Shown here: one piece after another, positions 57,722 to 64,000 of the stretch
How positions within the stretch are numbered: position 1 is the stretch's first letter
Layout of the letters: every line of letters begins with the position of its first letter
NCBI GenBank assembly: GCA_947625615.1
Contig: CANQPB010000002.1
Span: 1 to 64,000, forward strand
Length of the DNA: 64,000 nt
Direction of reading: 5' to 3'
Source: an uncultured Clostridia bacterium
GTDB lineage: Bacteria > Bacillota > Clostridia > Oscillospirales > Ruminococcaceae
Notes under the pieces: generated by a model
Databases searched by the model: none
What the model was told of the DNA's origin: nothing
What the model saw: the letters and a program-made list of their open reading frames with translations, nothing else
Position numbers and translations under genes: made by a program

Positions 57722-59160
57722 GAAATCTCGGCAATCTTTTTGAGTATTATTTCCTTCATAACTCCGGGATTTGCCTTGCCCTTCGAGGCTTTCATGCACT
57801 GCCCGACGAGATAGCCGAGGGCGTTCGTCTTGCCAGAGAGGTAGTCGGAAACCGACTTTTCATTGGCAGAGAGAATTTCATCAGCAAGATTTTCAAGAGC
57901 CGATTCGTCCGAAACCTGCGCGAGACCCTTTTCCTCGATGATCGCCTTGATATCCCTGTCCTCGGCGACAATTATGTCGAAGACCGTCTTTCCGGCGGCG
58001 TTTGAAATTTTACCGTCGGCGATATAGTTGACAAGCTCGGCCATCTTTTCGGGGGTGAGCGCGGTATCCTCGATTGCTCGGCCGTCGTTCATGAATTTCG
58101 AGATCTCGCCCAAAACCCAGTTGGCCAAAAGCTTCGGCGATTTGCAGCCCGCCTCAAGGGATTTTTCAAAGAACGCCGATTTTTCGACGATGTCTACTAT
58201 CATCGCGGCGTCATAGTGGCTAAGGCCGTAGTCGGAGACATATCTCATTATCTTTGCGTTCGGAAGCTCGGGCAGGGTGTCCTTGAGGAATTTCACCTTT
58301 TCCTCCGGGACAACTATCGTAAGAAGATCCGGCTCGGGGAAATAGCGGTAGTCCTGGGCGTCCTCCTTGGTTCTCATCGAAACGCTGATGCCCTTCTGGT
58401 CGTCCCACCTGCGGGTCTCCTGAACGACCGTTCCACCCGCTTCAAGTATCTCTATCTGGCGGTTTGCCTCGTAATCGATCCCGCGGACTGCGGCCGAGAA
58501 GCTGTTGACGTTTTTCATCTCGCAGCGGGTTCCGAAGGGCGTTCCCGGCTTGTGAACGGAGACGTTGACGTCGCAGCGTATGGAGCCCTCCTGCATCTTG
58601 CAGTCGGAGATGTCGATGTATTTAAGGATAGAGCGTATAGTTTCAAGGTAAGCCTTTGCCTCGTCCGAGCTTCGCATGTCGGGCTTGGAGACTATCTCGA
58701 TGAGCGGAACGCCGCAGCGGTTGAAATCGACAAGCGAGCCGTCGAATTTGTCGGAATGCAGAAGCTTTCCGGCGTCCTCCTCGATATGGATCCTCTCTAC
58801 GCCTATCCGCTTTACCTCGCCGCCCTCCATTATCACGTCGAGATAGCCGTTCTGGCAAAGCGGTATGTCCGCCTGGGAGATCTGATAGGATTTCGGCAGG
58901 TCGGGGTAAAAATAGTTTTTGCGATCCTGCTTGCAGATCCTGTTGATAGAGCAGTTAAGCGCGTGGCCCATTTTTATCGCGTATTCCACGACCTTTTCGT
59001 TGAGGGTGGGCAGCGTGCCGGGCATACCGAGGCATATCGGGCAGACCTGCGTGTTTACCTCGAGGCCGAACGAATTGCGGCAGCTGCAATAAATTTTCGT
59101 CTTTGTATTGAGCTCGGCGTGGACTTCAAGCCCGACGACGACTTCATAACCTTTTATCAT
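57712..59160 (-). CDS. gatB: Asp-tRNA(Asn)/Glu-tRNA(Gln) amidotransferase subunit B
   Basis: Binds the misacylated tRNA and activates it for amidation. The 482-residue protein starts KGYEVVVGLEVHAELNTKTKIYC and has RIHIEEDAGKLLH, DFNRCGVPLIEIVS and a C-terminal YqeY-like domain (~330-475). It follows gatA by 15 bases; overlaps the convergent ylbJ by 10 bases. Confidence 0.97.
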   Translation of the reverse strand: MIKGYEVVVGLEVHAELNTKTKIYCSCRNSFGLEVNTQVCPICLGMPGTLPTLNEKVVEYAIKMGHALNCSINRICKQDRKNYFYPDLPKSYQISQADIPLCQNGYLDVIMEGGEVKRIGVERIHIEEDAGKLLHSDKFDGSLVDFNRCGVPLIEIVSKPDMRSSDEAKAYLETIRSILKYIDISDCKMQEGSIRCDVNVSVHKPGTPFGTRCEMKNVNSFSAAVRGIDYEANRQIEILEAGGTVVQETRRWDDQKGISVSMRTKEDAQDYRYFPEPDLLTIVVPEEKVKFLKDTLPELPNAKIMRYVSDYGLSHYDAAMIVDIVEKSAFFEKSLEAGCKSPKLLANWVLGEISKFMNDGRAIEDTALTPEKMAELVNYIADGKISNAAGKTVFDIIVAEDRDIKAIIEEKGLAQVSDESALENLADEILSANEKSVSDYLSGKTNALGYLVGQCMKASKGKANPGVMKEIILKKIAEISQK

Positions 59161-59175
59161 CTTCCGTACCTCCCC

Positions 59176-60636
59176 TTAAAGCTCAGGACGTCTGAATCCG
59201 CCGAAGGCGTTTTCATGGGCAAACGCGAGATTGAGTATTGTCTGCTCGTCGAATTTGCGGCCGATTATCTGCATTCCGTAGGGAAGCCCCGCCTCGGAAT
59301 ATCCGCAGGGAACGCTTACGGCGGGAAGCCCGGCTATGTTCACCGTGACGGTGCAGATGTCGGCGGCGTACATGGCAAGCGGATCGGAGATGCGGTCGCC
59401 TATCTTAAACGCCTCCGAGGGAGATGTAGGGGTGACGATGGCGTCGACGTTTTTGAAAGCGTCCTCAAATTCCTGGCGGATCCTCTTCTGCAAAAGCTTG
59501 GCCTTTTTGTAGTAGGCGTCGAAGTATCCCGAGCTTAAAACAAATGTTCCGAGCATGATTCTTCTCTTTACCTCGCGGCCGAAGCCCTCGCTGCGGGTCT
59601 TCTCGTACATGTCGATAAGCCCGTCGCAGTCCTTGGCGCGGTAGCCGTACTTTACGCCGTCGAAGCGTGCAAGGTTTGACGAAGCCTCGGCGCAGGCGAT
59701 GATATAATAGGCGGAAAGCGCGTATTTAGTTGAGGGCAAAGAGATCGGCACAACCTTTGCTCCCCCGGCTTCAAGCGCACGGACGGCTTTCATAACGGCG
59801 TCGGCGATCTCGGGCTTTACGCCCTTGCCGAAATACTCCTCCGGGATACCTATTTTCAGCCCCAAGATTTTGTCGGTGAGGCCGTCGTAAAGCGAATTGT
59901 AGGATCTGTCGGCGCTGGTGGCGTCCATGGGATCGTGTCCCTGAATCTCGTCCTGCAAAAGCGCAACGTCCTTGACGCAGCGCCCGAGGGAGCCAATCTG
60001 GTCGAGCGAGCTTGCAAACGCGACGAGCCCGTAGCGCGAAACGCTGCCGTATGTCGGCTTGAGACCGACTACGCCGCAGAGCGAGGCCGGCTGCCTAATA
60101 GAGCCGCCGGTGTCCGAGCCGAGCGCTATAACGGCCTCCTGAGCCGAAACCGCCGCGGCTGAGCCGCCGGAGGATCCGCCCGGCACGCAGGTTAAATCGA
60201 AGGGGTTTTTCGTGACGGCAAAGTAGGAATTTTCGGTAGAGGATCCCATCGCGAATTCGTCCATGTTAAGCTTGCCTATAATGACCGAACCTGCGTTTGC
60301 AAGCTTATCTATAACGGTGGCGTTAAAAACGGGAACGTAGTTTTCAAGCATTCTTGAAGCGCAGGTGGTGTGTATCCCCTTTGTAGAGATGTTGTCCTTT
60401 ATTCCCACTGGAATGCCCGCAAGGCGTGATTTTGCCTCACCCGACGAGATGAGCTTATCGGCCTCGGCGGCCATTTTCAGGGACATCTCGCGGTCGGTCA
60501 TGAGATAGGCATTGATTTTTCCGTCTATTTTTTCTGCCCTGTCCAAAACCGCCTCGGTGAGCTCAACCGAGGATATTTTTTTGTCTCTGAGCATCTCGGA
60601 GAGCTCAAACGCTGAATATTCGTAAAGATTTTTCAT
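59176..60636 (-). CDS. gatA: Asp-tRNA(Asn)/Glu-tRNA(Gln) amidotransferase subunit A
   Basis: Amidase subunit that releases ammonia from glutamine. The 486-residue protein carries the amidase signature GGSSGGSAAAVSA near residue 151, with the Ser-cisSer-Lys catalytic set (Lys in GIPVGIKDN, serines in SDTGGSIRQPA and the signature). Normal length; between gatC and gatB in the usual C-A-B order. Confidence 0.97.
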   Translation of the reverse strand: MKNLYEYSAFELSEMLRDKKISSVELTEAVLDRAEKIDGKINAYLMTDREMSLKMAAEADKLISSGEAKSRLAGIPVGIKDNISTKGIHTTCASRMLENYVPVFNATVIDKLANAGSVIIGKLNMDEFAMGSSTENSYFAVTKNPFDLTCVPGGSSGGSAAAVSAQEAVIALGSDTGGSIRQPASLCGVVGLKPTYGSVSRYGLVAFASSLDQIGSLGRCVKDVALLQDEIQGHDPMDATSADRSYNSLYDGLTDKILGLKIGIPEEYFGKGVKPEIADAVMKAVRALEAGGAKVVPISLPSTKYALSAYYIIACAEASSNLARFDGVKYGYRAKDCDGLIDMYEKTRSEGFGREVKRRIMLGTFVLSSGYFDAYYKKAKLLQKRIRQEFEDAFKNVDAIVTPTSPSEAFKIGDRISDPLAMYAADICTVTVNIAGLPAVSVPCGYSEAGLPYGMQIIGRKFDEQTILNLAFAHENAFGGFRRPEL

Positions 60637-60651
60637 TTTACACTCCCCCGC

Positions 60652-62931
<2,280 letters not shown>

Positions 62932-63597
62932 TTACTTCCGATCCAAATAAAGGTTATCGGTCGGCACGTTGCCGACGATCACCGTCTGCGCAAGGACATA
63001 CTCCTGCGAGACCGTGAATTTTGCGCTCTGCGGCGGCAGATAAGCGCTGACGTCCGCCGAAACGCGCATTCTTATTTCGTGGCGGGACTGGTTTATTCCC
63101 ACCGATTCAAACGTAGAAAGCACCTCGATGTCGGCAACCGCCGATTCGGTTATCTTAACGCCAATCCGAGGGCCTCTCCCGCTTGCGCCTATATCGTTAA
63201 ATAAACTTCCGAGCGGGATTTTTATCTTTGCAGACCGCAAAGCCGAGAGGTCTTTTTGCAGCTTTTCAAGGCAGGCGGTTTTCATTCGGTTGATCTCAAA
63301 GCTGTCGTATTCTATCGAGGTGACAAATCCGCTCTGATTATATCTTAACCGCGCGAGGTCGGAATAACCTATGCGGTTGCCATCAAAAAATTCCGAAACG
63401 GAGTTATTGATGATCTCGACCACGGCCGGGGCGCCGTAGCTTTCGGCGAGCTCGCAGATGACCGGCTTCAAAGAAATATTCAATGAGATCTCAAAAATGA
63501 CGGCAAGAATAAAAAGCAAAGCCGCCGAAATTGCAATCAACCTTGCGCGCACTGTCTTGAGAATCCCGCCCGCCGCGCGGTCTTTATATCTTCTCAA
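62932..63597 (-). CDS. yunB: Sporulation protein YunB
   Basis: A 221-residue protein with one N-terminal membrane helix (~22-42) and an extracytoplasmic domain (SVSEFFDGNRIGYSDLARLRYNQSGFVTSIEYDSFEINRMKT, IPLGSLFNDIGASGRGPRIGVK) characteristic of YunB, a sigma-E-controlled mother-cell protein of Bacillus. The TTG at 63597, 3-5 bases after the GGGGGTGAT element, is preferred to the ATG at 63633. It ends 4 bases before ligA. Confidence 0.88.
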   Translation of the reverse strand: MRRYKDRAAGGILKTVRARLIAISAALLFILAVIFEISLNISLKPVICELAESYGAPAVVEIINNSVSEFFDGNRIGYSDLARLRYNQSGFVTSIEYDSFEINRMKTACLEKLQKDLSALRSAKIKIPLGSLFNDIGASGRGPRIGVKITESAVADIEVLSTFESVGINQSRHEIRMRVSADVSAYLPPQSAKFTVSQEYVLAQTVIVGNVPTDNLYLDRK

Positions 63598-63673
63598 ACT
63601 ATCACCCCCGCCCCGATGATATTTTATGTTCATCAGGGCGGAAAAGTGAATGATTCAGTTTAAAAACCGAAGA

Positions 63674-64000
63674 TTATTTCTCGGCAAGCGCCTTTTTGAC
63701 GGTCGCGACAATGTTTTCGCTGCAAAGGCCGAATTCCTTGAGGAGGTCTGCGGCGGGGCCGGAATGTCCGAAGACGTCCTGAACGCCTATCTTGACGACC
63801 TTAACGGGGCAAGCCTCGGTGACGACGTCGGAGACGGCCGAGCCGAGACCGCCGATCACGCTGTGCTCCTCGGCAGTGACGATAAGGCCGGTTTCCTTGG
63901 CTGCCTTGATGACAAGCTCTCTGTCGATGGGCTTTATAGTGTGAATGTTTATAACTCTTGTGCTGATGCCCTCGGCCTTAAGAGCCTCGGCTGCCTTTAT
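63674..64000 (-). CDS. Transketolase C-terminal subunit (partial at window end)
   Basis: The last 108 residues of a split transketolase, running off the right edge: IKAAEALKAEGIST, HTIKPIDRELVIKAAKETG, VTAEEHSVIGGLGSAVSDVV, VKIGVQDVFGHSGPAADLL. This is the transketolase C-terminal domain that binds neither TPP alone nor substrate alone. In Clostridia two-gene transketolases are common, so the N-terminal subunit is expected upstream, outside the window. The 5' end is missing by the window boundary. Confidence 0.9.
   Translation of the reverse strand: MKAAEALKAEGISTRVINIHTIKPIDRELVIKAAKETGLIVTAEEHSVIGGLGSAVSDVVTEACPVKVVKIGVQDVFGHSGPAADLLKEFGLCSENIVATVKKALAEK

Noticed and set aside
58216-59538. 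A 440-codon plus-strand ORF opposite gatB and gatA
   Set aside because: It is antisense to two strongly recognised genes, has no family likeness, and arises from the GC bias of the third codon position. The same applies to the other long antisense frames (e.g. over icd, asnB and GH115).

Overview
The window is about 64 kb of chromosome from a spore-forming, low-copy-repeat Clostridia bacterium (Bacillota), most likely an Oscillospirales/Ruminococcaceae-type lineage. Reasons: moderately high GC coding DNA with many 4-8 nt gene overlaps, strong AAGGAGG-type ribosome binding sites with ATG, GTG and TTG starts, canonical TTGACA-N17-TATAAT promoters, and many sporulation-lineage genes (SpoIIIE/FtsK, YtfJ/GerW, YlbJ, YqfC, YqfD, YunB, YlzJ, TepA-like ClpP). 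Nothing in it looks like a prophage, plasmid or conjugative element; it is core genome with a few accessory pieces.

Layout. 1-4.1 kb (minus): aconitase, a TraX-like membrane protein and NADP-isocitrate dehydrogenase in one operon, ending beside a decayed GyrI-like gene fragment. 4.2-15.4 kb (plus): ClpP-like TepA, YlzJ, UppP, FtsK/SpoIIIE, a ComEC-like hydrolase, DUF3006, an RpiR regulator, a BaiN/HI0933 flavoprotein, then two fused genes, Cmk-PlsC and IspH-S1. 15.5-22.4 kb: PBP1A, an RNA methylase, MtaB (minus), an HPr-like protein, AsnB (minus). 22.6-32.9 kb (plus): an SGNH lipase-like protein, two lipoproteins, L28 (minus), an M50 protease, ScpA-ScpB, DUF2953, YtfJ, a D,D-carboxypeptidase, RluB-family pseudouridine synthase and small membrane proteins. 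33-40.8 kb (plus): a cytosolic GH115 glucuronidase behind an elaborate promoter, a C_GCAxxG_C_C protein, a nuclease-like protein, an ECF sigma/membrane anti-sigma-like pair and a YhbD-bactofilin-GNAT operon with a large palindromic operator. 40.9-47.5 kb: an acyltransferase with a zinc ribbon, MscS, YitT, an alpha/beta hydrolase (minus), DUF6514 (minus), a two-tRNA operon (Gly, Arg) and a second ECF sigma/anti-sigma set. 47.5-56.6 kb (minus): EFR1 ferredoxin, tyrosine recombinase, MutS2, RecO, YqzL, Era, YbeY, PhoH, YqfD, YqfC. 56.7-64 kb: YlbJ (plus), then GatB, GatA, a LigA-GatC fusion, YunB and the C-terminal transketolase subunit (minus, cut by the window end).

The most unusual theme is that three pairs of normally separate housekeeping genes are joined in frame with no stop codon between them and almost no linker: Cmk-PlsC, IspH-S1 and LigA-GatC. 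In two of the three (IspH-S1, LigA-GatC) a near-perfect Shine-Dalgarno sequence and an in-frame ATG sit exactly at the junction, so the downstream essential protein can probably also be made alone; IspH additionally carries a promoter-like sequence. IspH-S1 fusion is known in Clostridia; the LigA-GatC arrangement is one I do not recognise from elsewhere. A second theme is regulatory: related GTAAC/GTTAC palindromes lie at the ECF sigma gene and, in a 47-bp dyad over the promoter, at the YhbD-bactofilin operon. All functional calls are from reading the sequence; no database search was run.
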